Assembly: GCA_947579665.1 (NCBI GenBank)
Contig: OX388345.1
Coordinates: forward strand, 73,337,454-73,401,453
Length of the DNA stretch: 64,000 bases
From: Sympetrum striolatum
Taxonomy: Eukaryota > Arthropoda > Insecta > Odonata > Libellulidae
Direction of reading: 5' to 3'
A model generated the notes under the pieces. It had not been told where the DNA came from and ran no database searches. It saw only the letters and a list, made by a program, of their open reading frames with translations. Numbering within the stretch: the first letter of the stretch is position 1; each line of letters opens with the position of its first letter. Shown piece after piece: positions 46,650-57,989 of this stretch. The position numbers and the translations under genes were made by a program.

Positions 46650-46886
46650 TCCTTGAAAAATATGCTGTTAGAAAGGTGATTTTAGTTTGTTGATTAGTGT
46701 ATGGAAGTGGCTTAGAATAAAATTGTAACAATTTAGTGAATATATGTTTTATATTTCGAGACTGAGCTGTTTTCTTTGGTTAACTTATGTTGCTTTTTTC
46801 CATTTAATATGTAATTTTGGGTTCCATCAACAGGCTTTGCCTGATGGAACTTTAAGGTTTTAATTTTTGTTAAAAATAAATAAATA
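46650..46886 (+). mobile_element. LINE 3' UTR with terminal hairpin and AAAT tail
   Basis: GTTCCATC...GATGGAAC (46821-46850) forms a perfect 8-bp stem that extends inward through AGGC/GCCT. It is followed about 20 bases later by (AAAT)n at 46871-46888. A 3' hairpin plus short microsatellite tail is typical of CR1/L2/Jockey-type LINEs. No coding part is readable upstream, so the clade is uncertain. Confidence 0.55.
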
Positions 46887-47734
46887 AACACGCGGGAGGC
46901 TACTCATCATACCTACTTCTTTACAAGATGTATCACCTCATAATTTAATAAACTACAACTCTACTACTCTCAAGGCAATTCTTTAATTTCTAAATTTGCG
47001 CATAATTTTATTCAATATCGATTTTGTCTGTAATTGTTGCTATGATGGGCATTTAGATCGTATATTTTTCTCAGGATCGCTCATGAATCTTCATATTCCT
47101 CATAATTTCTTTACTTTAAATTTGATTTGCCACCGTTAGTAAGTTCCTTCAGGGATTTTCCTAATCACCTAAGTCCAGTCTTAGTTTATTTTGGCAAACC
47201 CGCAAAATAGTTTCGTCTATTTTAGCTATTTATTTTATCAAAATACTAAAAGCCCTTCCTTTAAATCTTTAATGACGAAGGATTAGATTTAAGACTAGTA
47301 AGTCTCCGTCTGGAATTGTTTCTTAATCATTATTACTATAATAAATACTTATGATGCATAGATGGAGAATGTTTATGTTATCAGTTATTATTATGATTTT
47401 GTTTCAAATTTTCTCTCTCGTCTTTTTCTTTATTAAATCTTTTAAAATATTTGTATACACCCCTTTTCTTTTTGGGTGATTCTAGTATGACAGTTTTACA
47501 CTAAAAAATCCCTTCTTTCTTAATTACCCTTATTACGTCTTTTTCCTGTAATTTCCTAGTTTCTTAATACGTTAATCACTTAAGGTCTTAAAGTTTTAAC
47601 CAATTTATGAGTATTGGTTAATGGTGGATGGGAACAGCAAACATTTTTCTCAATAAAGATGATTGTTTGCATGAATAAAAGTGTTATCTTTACATTCATT
47701 TGATTAATCATTTTAAGGAAAGACAAACGCGTAA
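46887..47734. other. AT-rich noncoding stretch
   Basis: Nothing recognised. Confidence 0.4.
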
Positions 47735-48125
47735 CAGTTGAAAATAGTGGAAGAGGTAGAAAGCGGATAGGATTGGGACTTTAAAGAATAAAGAATAGTT
47801 GCAAAGGAAATATTTGGCAAGTGGGTGCGGATATGAGAAAAAAGCTGAGTATAGTGTGGACAGATTAAGCAAGGAATGAGGTCTCAGGAGTACATTTCAT
47901 TAAATCAATCAATGAAATGAAAAAAGGGGCCGTTGAATAAGAAGGCTACGCTTGCTGAAGGATATGAAAGGGAGAAAAGTGGAGGGGAAGGTACGCAGAG
48001 GAAGGGGAAGAGTAAAGGTGATCGATGGATTGAAGAAAGGAAAAGGATATGCAGTGACGAAGGGGAGGGCGGGGAATGGAAAGCAGAAGAATGACACCAA
48101 AGACCTGAGCAAGCGGATCACCTGG
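47735..48125 (+). mobile_element. RTE-like LINE fragment (C-terminal tail)
   Basis: One frame reads LLKDMKGRKVEGKVRRGRGR and then VKVIDGLKKGKGYAVTKGRA. This matches the 'LL+.VLEG+..GKRGRGR....LDDL+.G.SY..MK' tail of the LINE family at 11.1 kb. The part before 47940 is frameshifted. The fragment is followed almost directly by the foldback element at 48137. Confidence 0.75.
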
Positions 48126-48136
48126 CTTACAGGGAT

Positions 48137-48391
48137 ATTCTTCGATGACGTATTCTTCGAAAGCAAATTCTTTGGAAATGAATTCTTCAAAGGATTAATT
48201 CTTGGAATACCCAATTCTTCGAAAATAGAACCCTTGATCCCAAAAATGCCCACAGGCAACCCAACCTCTTCAAGGAGGTTGTAGCTGAATAGCTTTACTG
48301 GATAGATTTCGACTCCGAAAGAGTTCCTTCAATATAAATTTTGGATAACTTAGATTTTCATTAGTTTATTTTCGAAGAATTTGTAATTTTC
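48137..48391 (+). mobile_element. Foldback-type element, family C, copy 1
   Basis: The left arm holds six tandem 15-16-base units (ATTCTTCGATGACGT, ATTCTTCGAAAGCAA, ATTCTTTGGAAATGA, ATTCTTCAAAGGATT and two longer ones; 48137-48228). The core then reads CAACCCAACCTCTTCAAGG, AGCTTTACTGGATAG, GAGTTCCTTCAATATAAATT and TTCATTAG. The right arm begins as TATTTTCGAAGAATTTGTAA, the inverted sense of the left-arm unit, and is truncated. Core and arms match copies at 48.64 and 61.86 kb. Confidence 0.75.
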
Positions 48392-48639
48392 TAAAATAAT
48401 TATTTATTATGATTAAGCAGAGAATACATATTCATCGACGCAAATATCTGGACATTCATTAACAGTAAATATAATGTGATGTAGTAGTAACCGTTTAAAA
48501 AATATATAAATATTTTCTATATGAATATAATCATTCGTATTTTATGTTAGTATAATCATTATGGTCAAAATTTTTCTACAATACTGTAGGCAGAGAAGGT
48601 CCTCTTGAGCCAAACGGGGCTCATCAGGAGGTGCCTAAT

Positions 48640-49053
48640 TAAAAAGAAATCCATTCGAATTTCATGCGAAGAACTAATCGTTTGAGGTTCGTAGCTTCAC
48701 TGAATAGATAAAATTAATACGTCCAATCTTCACTTCGTGGAAAGGTTTTACAACCATCTTAAAAGAAATACAATGTACAGCATTTCTGTAAGTTCTGTCA
48801 GATTATGTCAGTACAGTACAGTATTTCTTTTAAGATGGTTTCACTGAATAGATTTCAACTCCTAATCAGTTCCTTTGATGTACATTTAGGATTACTTAGA
48901 GACTCACTAGAGTAGTCTATTTTCGAAGAATTTGTCATTCGAAGTTCGAATGACTATTTTCGAAGAATTTGTCATTCGAAGTTCGAATCGTTCGAAGAAT
49001 TCGTTTCCGAATAATTTGCTTCCGAAGAAACTGTTTTCGAAGAATTTCTATAA
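48640..49053 (+). mobile_element. Foldback-type element, family C, copy 2 (interrupted)
   Basis: The left part keeps only GAAGAACTAATCGTTTGAGG and GTTCGTAGCTTCACTGAATA. After a 130-bp insertion the core resumes with TTCAACTCCTAATCAGTTCC and ends TAGAGTAGTCTATTTTCG. The right arm (48917-49053) begins with two 37-base repeats (each CTATTTTCGAAGAATTTG...). It continues with four 15-base units: GAAGAATTCGTTTCC, GAATAATTTGCTTCC, GAAGAAACTGTTTTC, GAAGAATTTCTATAA. The unit is the reverse complement of the left-arm unit of copy 1. Confidence 0.75.
48710..48839. mobile_element. 130-bp hairpin-containing insertion inside the foldback element
   Basis: It is bordered by a perfect 14-base direct repeat, TTCACTGAATAGAT (48696-48709 and 48840-48853). 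The related copies at 48.3 and 61.9 kb have this sequence once and nothing between. Inside, AACCATCTTAAAAGAAATAC (48752) and its exact reverse complement (ending 48840) enclose a 49-base loop with many GTACAG/CTGTC motifs. No coding frame. A retroposed or nonautonomous element fits; a replication-slippage origin is possible. Confidence 0.6.
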
Positions 49054-51263
49054 TACCAATCACCAGTGATGAATCATTTCACACAAACTGATCAGATCCG
49101 GAATCCGTTCTAAACGAGAAACCCTTACGTAAAATCGATAAAAATACTTTCAGGACTATTAGAAACGGTGTTAAGATAGCGGAGTGACTATATCCACTTC
49201 CCTCGCTATTTCCATCGATTATTCACCCCCTTCGTGGAAGCAGACGCGTTAACAAATGTGCCAGCGAACCGGGTCAGCGATCTCGAGTTCTTTTTTCCCA
49301 AGTATCCATCGTGGAAAAGTAAACAAAAATTAAAACGTCTGCGTCTGCGGGGGGTTTCGAAACGCTTTCGTCCGATTCCACTTTTACTCGGAGTTTGGAG
49401 AAGAGTAGTAAAAGAAGAGAGCTTACCCTGTTCTCCAACTTTAAAAATGGGGTCACGTGCTGGATGGGACTAGTGAGGGAATAGAACTTTAAATTTCGTT
49501 CGCCAATTAAAGAATGTAACAAGCAAATTTCCTGCAAGATTTCACTGAATGCTACAAAGTATGACGTAGCACGTACTTCGTATGCGGTTCAGGAGAACTT
49601 TTTTCTTTACTGGAAGATATGGTTATTGATGATTTTGTTTAAAATATGCAAAGGATTGCAGCAGTGTGAGAAAAAAAAGAATTGCCTGTAATGTTGTAAT
49701 TGATATAGAGATAAAAATCTAATAATCAATTACAAAAATTATATTGAAAATAATAATCTACCATGCCTACGTTTATCAATGTGCTACCGAAGGTATTCTA
49801 AAAGATTACTGAAGCTAAGAAGCGAATTTTGCGCTCCTACAAATATGAAACGATCCAAGAAGAATATATCTGAACAAGCCCAATGTTATTTGATAATTTT
49901 TATCAGGAAATACCCTTGGAAGTATTTAAAGTATATGCATATTTCTAATTGTATTTTAAAAAGTAGAATCATCGTTTATTTAGAAATATTACCCTTCTTC
50001 CATCAATTACAAAACACTGTACAAGTCACAATCAATCAACGGATTGTGTAATACATAATTAAATAATAAAATGTTAATTAAGTAAGATCTGGTTTGAAAA
50101 CCTCAAAATGTACTGCTTTAAGCGCTTGAAGCAGTAATTGTATTTTAAATTGACTTTCTTATGAATAAATCTTGACAAAAAGAATGTTTCAAATCAGTCT
50201 CTTAGAAAAGGATAGAGAAAATGTATTTTTAAACTATTTTTTTCAATTCAGCTCATGGCTGTGATAATATGAAAACTAATGAGGTATGAAAGATACAGAA
50301 TAATGGCATTCATTCCGGTCATTGTTTGTCGAAGGCGATGAGAAGTCTTGTGGACTCTGCCGCAATTACATTGACGTTCCCCACTCTTGGCATCCTTAGT
50401 TAACGATGAAAGCAAATTCAATTTACGTCATCCCTCATCTTGCCAAGTAAGCCTCATTCCCTCTCCAGAACTTCCGGTATCGAATGTGCAAGGTTCAAAC
50501 CAGCTTCTGGACATAGAACAGACAGACAACTTCTTTGATACGATGAGCTTATACTTCAATAGCACCCTCCATTTCCTCATACACCAAATGTTTTTCCCAA
50601 TGAAATACTCTGGCGACAGACTGAAACCCTGATGAACACACCCCGCTAATTTTTCCAAGTGTCCGCAACGAAAAAAGGGGCAGCACAATCGCGTCCTTGC
50701 TCCAATTAGGATTAGGGGACGTTTGGAGCCATTCTCCTTTCGCCACCGTGAAAACCCTCTCAATCACTCCTTCCGTGAGGCTGTTGCACCTGTTTTGAAA
50801 CAGAGGAGATCAAAACTGCCTCAAGGCCGCGAGGATGACGGGGTTGCGTCACTCCGGGGAGGAAATGAGTGAGTTATGCGACGAAGGTGCAACACAGTGG
50901 AGGAGTATTTATAAACACACAAGAGGAGGAGCGATCAAGGCAGAACTCGCCCATCGAACGCTTCCTTAACATCTGTTCCAACTCAGATATCCTCTCTAAC
51001 GGGTTGGCTGGATTAGTATAAGTATAAGCTTCGAAGCTAATTGAGACGTCTATGTCTAACTCCACTTTTCAAGGAATTGCTCGAATTAATTTGATAGTGG
51101 CAAGAAGTCCTATACTGTTACTCCAAGAAAATAATACTTTATGGACAGATCTTACAAATCCAGCATAGAAGATGCGCAATTTAATTTCCATTGATTAGAG
51201 GATTGTAAGAATAGTTATAGTTATATAATAATTACTAGTTCTCTTTTCCACACGTCACCCATG
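49054..51263. other. Noncoding stretch with CpG-rich patches and a scrap of repeat A
   Basis: CpG-rich patches lie at about 49220-49460 and 50640-50870. At 50250-50290, TCATGGCTGTGATAATATGA and then AAACTAATGAGGTATGA is the 3' end of family A on the minus strand. Frames up to 111 codons here have no support. Confidence 0.4.
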
Positions 51264-51351
51264 CATTTAAAACACGACTGACGAGAAAACTTATCGGTGA
51301 CTTCCCAACCTGATGATGGCCGATGTGTCCGAAACCGGTCGTTTTTAAATG
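51264..51351 (+). repeat. GATGATG...CGAAACCGGT module with inverted flanks
   Basis: CATTTAAAACACGAC at the left and GTCGTTTTTAAATG at the right are near-perfect inverted repeats. Between them lie ACCTGATGATGGCCGATG and TGTCCGAAACCGGT. This is the best-preserved copy of the recurrent module and shows that it sits in a small hairpin unit. Confidence 0.6.
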
Positions 51352-51479
51352 TGTCTCTGGAAAAAGAGTACTGGTAATTTTATATGGATTTCCACTTAGT
51401 CTTATTTAGTTACTATCTATATCACTTATGACTTACTTTCCGTTCCTACCATATCCGCTATTTTAATGAATGCATTTTA

Positions 51480-51730
51480 AATTGAATTTAACATCCATAT
51501 TTTATTATTTTCTTACCTTTGTCCTTTTAATTGTTTGGACTGTTTTTGTTTATTTTATTTTTATTTATAAGTCTATTTTTAAGTTTTACATGTAAATGTG
51601 TAACAGTATGGTCTTTTTTATTCTTGTATGATACTGCTGGTATGTCTTCTTGTCTTTTAAATCTCATTTAATCTGATTTCATTACACATTAAATTATCTC
51701 TAGGTTTCGCAGGTTTTTGGTAGTTAAACT
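51480..51730 (-). repeat. Dispersed repeat family B (inverted copy)
   Basis: TTTACATGTAAATGTGTAAC, TTCTTGTATGATACTGCTGG, TATGTCTTCTTGTCTTTTAA, ATCTCATTTAATCTG and TAGGTTTCGCAGGTTTTT correspond to the reverse complement of 44630-44760. Confidence 0.65.
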
Positions 51731-52183
51731 TGTCCCTATAGCAATAAGTTTATTTTGAGAATGGCAAATTCGCCCGTATCCTACGGAAAATTTTTATCTG
51801 AAAATGCAGCTAAATCATCCTTGTTTGGTAAAACATATAATAAGAAAGTCTACCGTCACTCTAACCGCACTATTTTTATGAGCAAAACTTTTCAATCGAA
51901 TCCCTCGAAACCAAGTAAATCGCCTTATTGAATATATAATTTAATTAAGAAGGAATTCAAAGAATCCTTATCAACAATCTGTTTTGATATAAGACAATCA
52001 TAATTTGATAGCTATCAACCACTTAAATATTACCTAACTTTTCCCTAACAACATATGAAGCCACTTAAGATAACAATCAAATTGTTTTTTTTGTGGGGCT
52101 GTGAAATAATTTGATAAGAAATTACGCAGTTCATACAGAAGAATGTCTTTTAACGTATAGGTATAAAAGATCATGTACATTAC
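51731..52183. other. AT-rich noncoding stretch
   Basis: Nothing recognised. It would be intron if the next feature is a true exon. Confidence 0.35.
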
Positions 52184-52237
52184 CTGGATAATTTCAGCAG
52201 AAGCCGCCGTTTTAACGGAAGAAGAAAATCCAGTCAC
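52184..52237 (-). CDS. Candidate 54-bp internal exon, unrecognised
   Basis: On the minus strand the sequence CTTGACTTATCAACTTC (branch-point-like) and TTTATCTTTCAG precedes the segment, and CAG|GTAATG follows it. Only one frame is open: VTGFSSSVKTAASAEIIQ, 18 codons in phase 0 at both ends. The other two frames stop at once. G+C is well above the flanks. Both splice sites are good and the length is a multiple of three, as for an optional small exon. The peptide is too short to name a protein. If real, it would belong to a minus-strand gene with large introns spanning much of this window. Confidence 0.4.
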
Positions 52238-55200
52238 CTGAAAGATAAATGAAGTTGATAAGTCAAGAGGAAAACTTAAAATCAATCATAAAATTTAAAA
52301 ATGCACTTGAGTCATATTCTGAGCCCTTTTTCAATATGATAATGGGTTAATTTAAGTGGTATTGAATTATCTCCTAGTCAACTATATTCACAATTATATG
52401 TTAACAAGGTCGATGAATCAAGAAAAAACAATTTTAATAATGGCTAGATGAACAAAACATTTAAAAACGTGCTTGGCAATTAATTTATAGCCCAACTTTA
52501 TAATAGTGATTTAAATTGATCACTATCATACAAATTGGCTCTCATCTAAGCTTACATTAATTAAATATAACCAAGCGGCACCCAAAAAAGATTATGAGTC
52601 AATTAAGTATTAGATTGAATTACGTACCGGCCATAAAAAATATCGAGCCATGACGAATTTAGGTTCTCTTGATAATAAAAGCAATCAAGAGGATTTAGTC
52701 AAAAATAAAACCATGTCCAAGGAATGAAAATAATTCACTTTTTCCTTCAGGAATAAGAACGTAACTTATTGGCACCGGCACCATTCTTTAAAGGAGCGGA
52801 ACGTTTGAAGTTACGAGGAGAAGGTGAGGAGTTATATAGCATTTCCCCTCTTAAATGCAGCGGAGCTCGGAAATTAATTAACACGGCGTCGAAAGTGGAG
52901 CGAATTTGGGCGAGGCCTTATTCCCAGAGGAGAAAGGGCACGGAAGGAACCAAGTGACGTCACCGATTGAAAACACTGACCCATTTCTTCCAATCTCCTT
53001 CGAGTGCCTCTTTACGCCATGGATATACGCATGAAGGTGTCGAAAGCAGTGATAATTATCGCGAAGGCGTGTTCCAGGAAAGATAGCACATCGCCGAATA
53101 TACCCTTTAAATGGAGAAACACGTCGATATAAGATAAGCGCACAAATGAAGTCCCAGAGTACGTCAGAATGAAATTCAATTGCGTAGGCACAAAAGTGGC
53201 CGGTTTAGAAAATAAAATGAAAATAAAATATTACTTTTTCTAAGGAGGCCAACCAAGTTAAGCTAGAACATATCGATCACATAAGGGGGTGGTATATTAG
53301 GAAAAAGTTGAATACTATACGGTGACCGTAATAATAATTATTATCGAGCTGATTTATTATTTAGAACAAGTCAGTCACGTGAGTTAATTAATATGTTTTA
53401 ATGATTATGGTGCCGTAATTTAGCCTTCGAACAATAAGTATGCTCTGGTCAATTGAAATCATATTCAGCACGAAATGATTGATTCGGGAATATTTAATTA
53501 ATGAAGTTTTTAGTTAACATTATTTAATTTAACTAATATAATTGACATATTAATTAACGCTGAATGTCATACACATATCCTCTTTCTGAGTAGCTGTTTT
53601 CCAATGATTTGTTACTAAAATTATTAATTAACATGATTAATTTGATTTAACAAATAATAAAATGGAAGATTTTCCGCATATCCTCTATCATTGTGGATTT
53701 TTTCCAACAGTAAACACATTTATCCCACCCAAAATACTCACCGTTTTTATAATCCAACAAAGCTTACAAATTTTCCTTCATTTATCAATTTTATACGTGC
53801 ATACGATGCGATGGTTCTTATATCATCAAATGCGCATACATATAATATAAATTAATATAGATTTATTATTATTTTACTCCAATGTATAAATTACTCTACC
53901 TTCTTAACTTTTATCTTCTACTCATCACGACATAAAAATGTGAAATGGACCTATTAAGTTTATTCTATTAAATTTATTCCAAAATGAAGTCTAACGTTTG
54001 TATATAATACGAGAATTTTTGTTTAACTTAATTAAAAATAGGATTCATTTTTTTATGAAACCCTCTATGCATTAGACATTGTATAATATATGAAAAACAG
54101 GGCTAAAAATAGAGAATATTAATCGGCCGAGTAATAAAGAGCGATAGCTACGTAAGAGCAGTATTGGAGAGAAGAATATGAATAAAAATAAGTAGTAAAT
54201 CCAAATGTAAAAATAAGTGGGGTTTATTCTGGTATCGTTTTAATGAGAGATTTACCACTGCTTTTTTATTCATATTAAAACGAAGGAATTCCACAAAGTC
54301 ACATCTGAGACAGTATCTATTATTGGAGAGATTGACTAATGATTCAATGAAAAAATTACAAAGAAAGATCTGGGTCGAAATACGAGACAGGAAATATTGT
54401 TTGAGGAAATTTTGAATAAATAAAAAGACTGATGAGGGACAGGATTGGAGATAACAGGAGAGTTGCAACAAACTAATTCTCAAATTGATATCTCTTGACG
54501 ACTAAAGGCGAGAAACAAAATGGGTTTTGCACAATGGGACCTGGCTCTACAAAAACTACCCTGTTCACAGATATCCATTCAGGTGAATCTCATTAAAGTC
54601 CTGAAGTTGGCACTGCTAAAACCCGATTCAAGCCCTGATGCCAGGTTGCATTGGAGGACGCTTTTGGACCGTGATGGCCATAAACTTAATAACGCCTTTG
54701 GCACCGCAGAAAAAGCACAAAAGGTTTCGGAACGACATAGTCCGGGTGCGCTATTTTTGTACGGCAAAGGACCACTTTCCTCAAAGGGGAGAACGGGATA
54801 AATGGAATGGGATCTGACGGGCGAGAGATTACTGGGCAGCTGGATGAAATGCGAAGGTGCGGAAAAGAGAGACTATTAATTTGCTAAATGTCCAGGGATT
54901 GTGTGGCACTCTCTCTATGAAGATGGAATCCCTCTTTGAGCCAAAGGGAGTTGACGTCGAACACGCACCGTCAAATTCTTTCAAGTCAATAGGAGGTATT
55001 AAAGACTGCCGCTGTTCTGGGGAAAAGAGTTTATCGTAAACCACATTATGATCTCAATAGGTACGAAAATACACCAGCATATGATTGATATTTGAATCCA
55101 GTTAGGGTTCCCATAATCATACGCTTATGATTCAATATCAAAAGTATCTAATATTTGGCCGGCGATGGAGAAAAATACATCTTCCCTTTACTATTGCTTC

Positions 55201-55369
55201 CGTCCTGTTTCTTGCTCAGATTACGTGATAGCTATGGATATTTATTAATATTAAATACAAATTAGGGCTATACTTTTAAGTAGGTTCACGTGCCTCATTA
55301 TTTCCTATAAAATGTCATTCCTTTCGTTCACAGGTAATTTAGCTCATACTTTATGTCATATATTTACCT
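52238..55369. other. Noncoding stretch with CpG-rich patches
   Basis: Patches at about 52760-53100 and 54520-54830 are CpG-richer. Frames inside them (62 and 93 codons) match no family. 53200-54480 is very AT-rich and empty apart from chance frames. At 55080-55135, GATTGATATTTGAATCC and GATTCAATATC form an imperfect inverted repeat. Confidence 0.4.
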
Positions 55370-55575
55370 CTTTCTTCCCTCTGTCTTTCTTTAACAATCC
55401 CTCTTCTCTTAATAATTGGCCCACCCATTTATTCTGACCATGCTTAATTACTTCAATTAAAGCCCTCTCTTTCCCAACCATCTCCAGTACCTCCGAGTTA
55501 GTATTCTTGTCAACTCAACTCTTTCCATTCTGCGCCTTTTACACAACTCGAAGTTCTATCATATTCAGTAATGAG
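55370..55575 (-). mobile_element. RTE-like LINE fragment (minus)
   Basis: The minus strand reads DKNTNSEVLEMVGKERALIE, then VIKHGQNKWVGQLLREGIVK and ERQ in one uninterrupted frame. This corresponds to 'TNEEVLERVGE+R.LIE.IKRRQ.KW.GH.LR' of the family at 11.1 kb, and is the best-kept example of this stretch. The upstream EMW block is scrambled. Confidence 0.85.
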
Positions 55576-56239
55576 TATTTAATTTAATGAAATTCGGGTA
55601 TCTCTTCATCGAACACTGAAAGGAGGCATTCATGGGGTTATTCCGTAGTGATTTCAATGTCTTTTTTAATTCATTCCGATTAAGTGAGGAAAGCAAAGAC
55701 AAACTATCTCACTCCTGACTTGGCCGTGAAAGCCCCCCTCGGAGTTTTTATGACTAATGGTGAAGAAGATGACAAGGTTTCGAGCTGATGAAATTAAAGA
55801 CACGTGAGAATAAATAGTTGTATCTAGTTTGATTATACTGCCACCTAGTTTCTACTTTTATGAAAATTTGTGATACAAATAATAATGATATTAATTCGAA
55901 TAGATGGTTTAAGTAATGACACAGAAAGTGTACATAAAGTTTTAAACTTGTTTCAAGAAGTTGGTTTATACAACCAGGTATGACACATACCCTTCTTGGA
56001 AAATAAATTTTGTCAGAGATTCTTTGACAAGTTATTTTAAACATTTTAATTTAGTACTTCTCTAGTTTTAGACAGTATTTTTATCTGTTACGTAACTGTG
56101 TTTTAACATGTTTGGTTTTATCTATTTATTTTATCTACTTATTTATATATTTATCCATTACATATATCTACCGACTTATTTATACTTATAATCTGTTAGG
56201 TTATTGACAGGTTATATATGAAAGAATACAGTTAAACTA
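55576..56239. other. AT-rich noncoding stretch
   Basis: Nothing recognised. Confidence 0.4.
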
Positions 56240-56325
56240 GCTTACCCAGCTGAACTTTATTTGAACACAGGACCAAATAACCTTTGCAGTTAAAGCACCT
56301 CAAACTGACTACTACTACTAATTAG
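56240..56325 (+). mobile_element. SINE 3' tail (CTA family)
   Basis: AATAACCTTTGCAGTTAAAG, CACCTCAAACTG and ACTACTACTACTA match the body and tail of the SINE at 43399-43530 (ATGACCTAAGCTGTTGAAG...). No tRNA-like head is present, so it is a 5'-truncated copy. Confidence 0.5.
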
Positions 56326-56459
56326 AATAGACTTTTCTGCTCAACCATAGAATCTGGAAATTTACCTATAAAATCTACCCCTTCAAAACATACCACTTTC
56401 GACGGGTACGAAACAAAACTACAGTGCCAAACAAATACACATCTCACCGTCTCAAATCT

Positions 56460-56930
56460 CAAATCAAATACGCGAGGGAAAAGCGGCACCCTACAAAACC
56501 CCTCGCCGACCCCATCTCCACTTGATAACTCCGAGAAACTCTCTTTGTTGCCGACGAAGCGAGAAAACCTTAAGACTCTTCCCAGACTCCGTGAAAGACC
56601 TCCGTTTGTTCGGAGACAGGTTCAAGCTCAAATGCGAGATAAGGGCGCGGTGAAAACTCCCCCGCAAGTTTGCGGAAGGACTCGGAGGATTACCGCGGAC
56701 GGGAGAGCATCCCACGCTGAGGCAGACCGTTTTCTTCGAAAGCGGGAAAAATCGTTACACTTTTTTATTCCGAGGCGCCGAAGCCTTACTCACTCTTCTT
56801 CCCGAGTCGAAATGAAAAAGATCACGTGTTGGCGGGCGTCTGAGGAATGAGGAAAACCCGCCTCAAGGTAATTCAAGGTTAGCGTCGCGATACGAGCAAT
56901 CGGAGCTATGACTCAGGCGCGGCCCGATTC
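56460..56930. other. CpG-rich island
   Basis: CpG-dense, with a 101-codon plus-strand frame (56545-56850) and a 74-codon minus-strand frame overlapping it. Neither resembles a protein family. Confidence 0.4.
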
Positions 56931-57989
56931 CGAAATGGGAAGTAAACGTCGAGTTAGAAGAAAAGCTCTAATAACAGAAATTGTTTCGTACAAAAAGGGT
57001 TTAAGGAAAAAGCGAAAAAGGATATCTGATTACTTCATGATGTCATGAGTAGCTTCTTGAATATTTCCGAGGATTTAAAACGTATAAATGATAACGATTT
57101 TAAAGTAATTAATTTTTAAGGTGTAAATGGGCGATTATTTTCGAATTTTCCTGAGCGAATCTTCCAATTTTTAAGATAAATTTTTTTCCGATACAAATTA
57201 TTCTGCGATAGATTTTTAATTTTAAAATAATACTTTAGTATTTGTTGGTAATTATAAACGTGCAAATGTAGTACATACAATAATAGGCACTTATAATAAC
57301 GAATTACCGAAGAGTTAATGGGTGAATATTTTTTAAATTTCTTGTCTTGAATTTACAATTTGTTACAGTTTTAAATCCCTATACAACTTCAAGTAATTTT
57401 TAATTTTGAAATAAAACGTCGCAGTTGGTCAGGAATCACTATCATACAGATATATATGTGAGATGTGAGATTTATAAAATAACGCATTCCATGATTATTT
57501 TCAGTAGCCTTTATAAGTAACGGAAAGAAGTTGACAACAACGAGATTAATAAAAATACTAATAATGCCTGAAGATGCGATGCGAAAAACATAAATTATAA
57601 TCATTTTATTCTTTCTACAGGAATAAAATGAAGAAAATTATCTTTTTTACGAAATAAAACGAATAAATAAGCTGCTGCTCCAAAACCAGAAGATTCTGCA
57701 TTTCAATTTAGATTTCGTACACTCATAGCGAATAAAATTGGCTGATCATTGACGACAAAGTTCTTAAACTTGGAGTTCTTCGCTATTTAGTTATTTTTAT
57801 GACTCATTCAAATTGGCGTCTATCTTTCGAAAATTTCACCACTCGACCCTCATAATTGCCGCCTGTATCTATTGTTTGATCAATCTGAGGTTTCTTTCCA
57901 CCTTAGCTGTATTCACATCAGCGTTGATAAACGATACTGATGATGACGAAGAAGAATTTAGGATTTAGGAAAAATTTTCATTGTATGGA
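56931..57989. other. AT-rich noncoding stretch
   Basis: Nothing recognised. Confidence 0.4.

Noticed and set aside
47909..48259. 116-codon minus-strand frame with repeated SKNTSSKN-like peptides
   Set aside because: Antisense of a LINE tail joined to the 15-bp arm of a foldback element; the peptide repeat is a by-product of the 15-bp unit.
48752..48840. microRNA precursor
   Set aside because: The stem is perfect for 20 bp but the loop is 49 nt, and the segment is part of a recent insertion with direct repeats. There is no sign of a conserved mature arm.
48137..49053. CRISPR-like array
   Set aside because: Units are 15 bp and directly abutting without spacers, in a eukaryotic genome.
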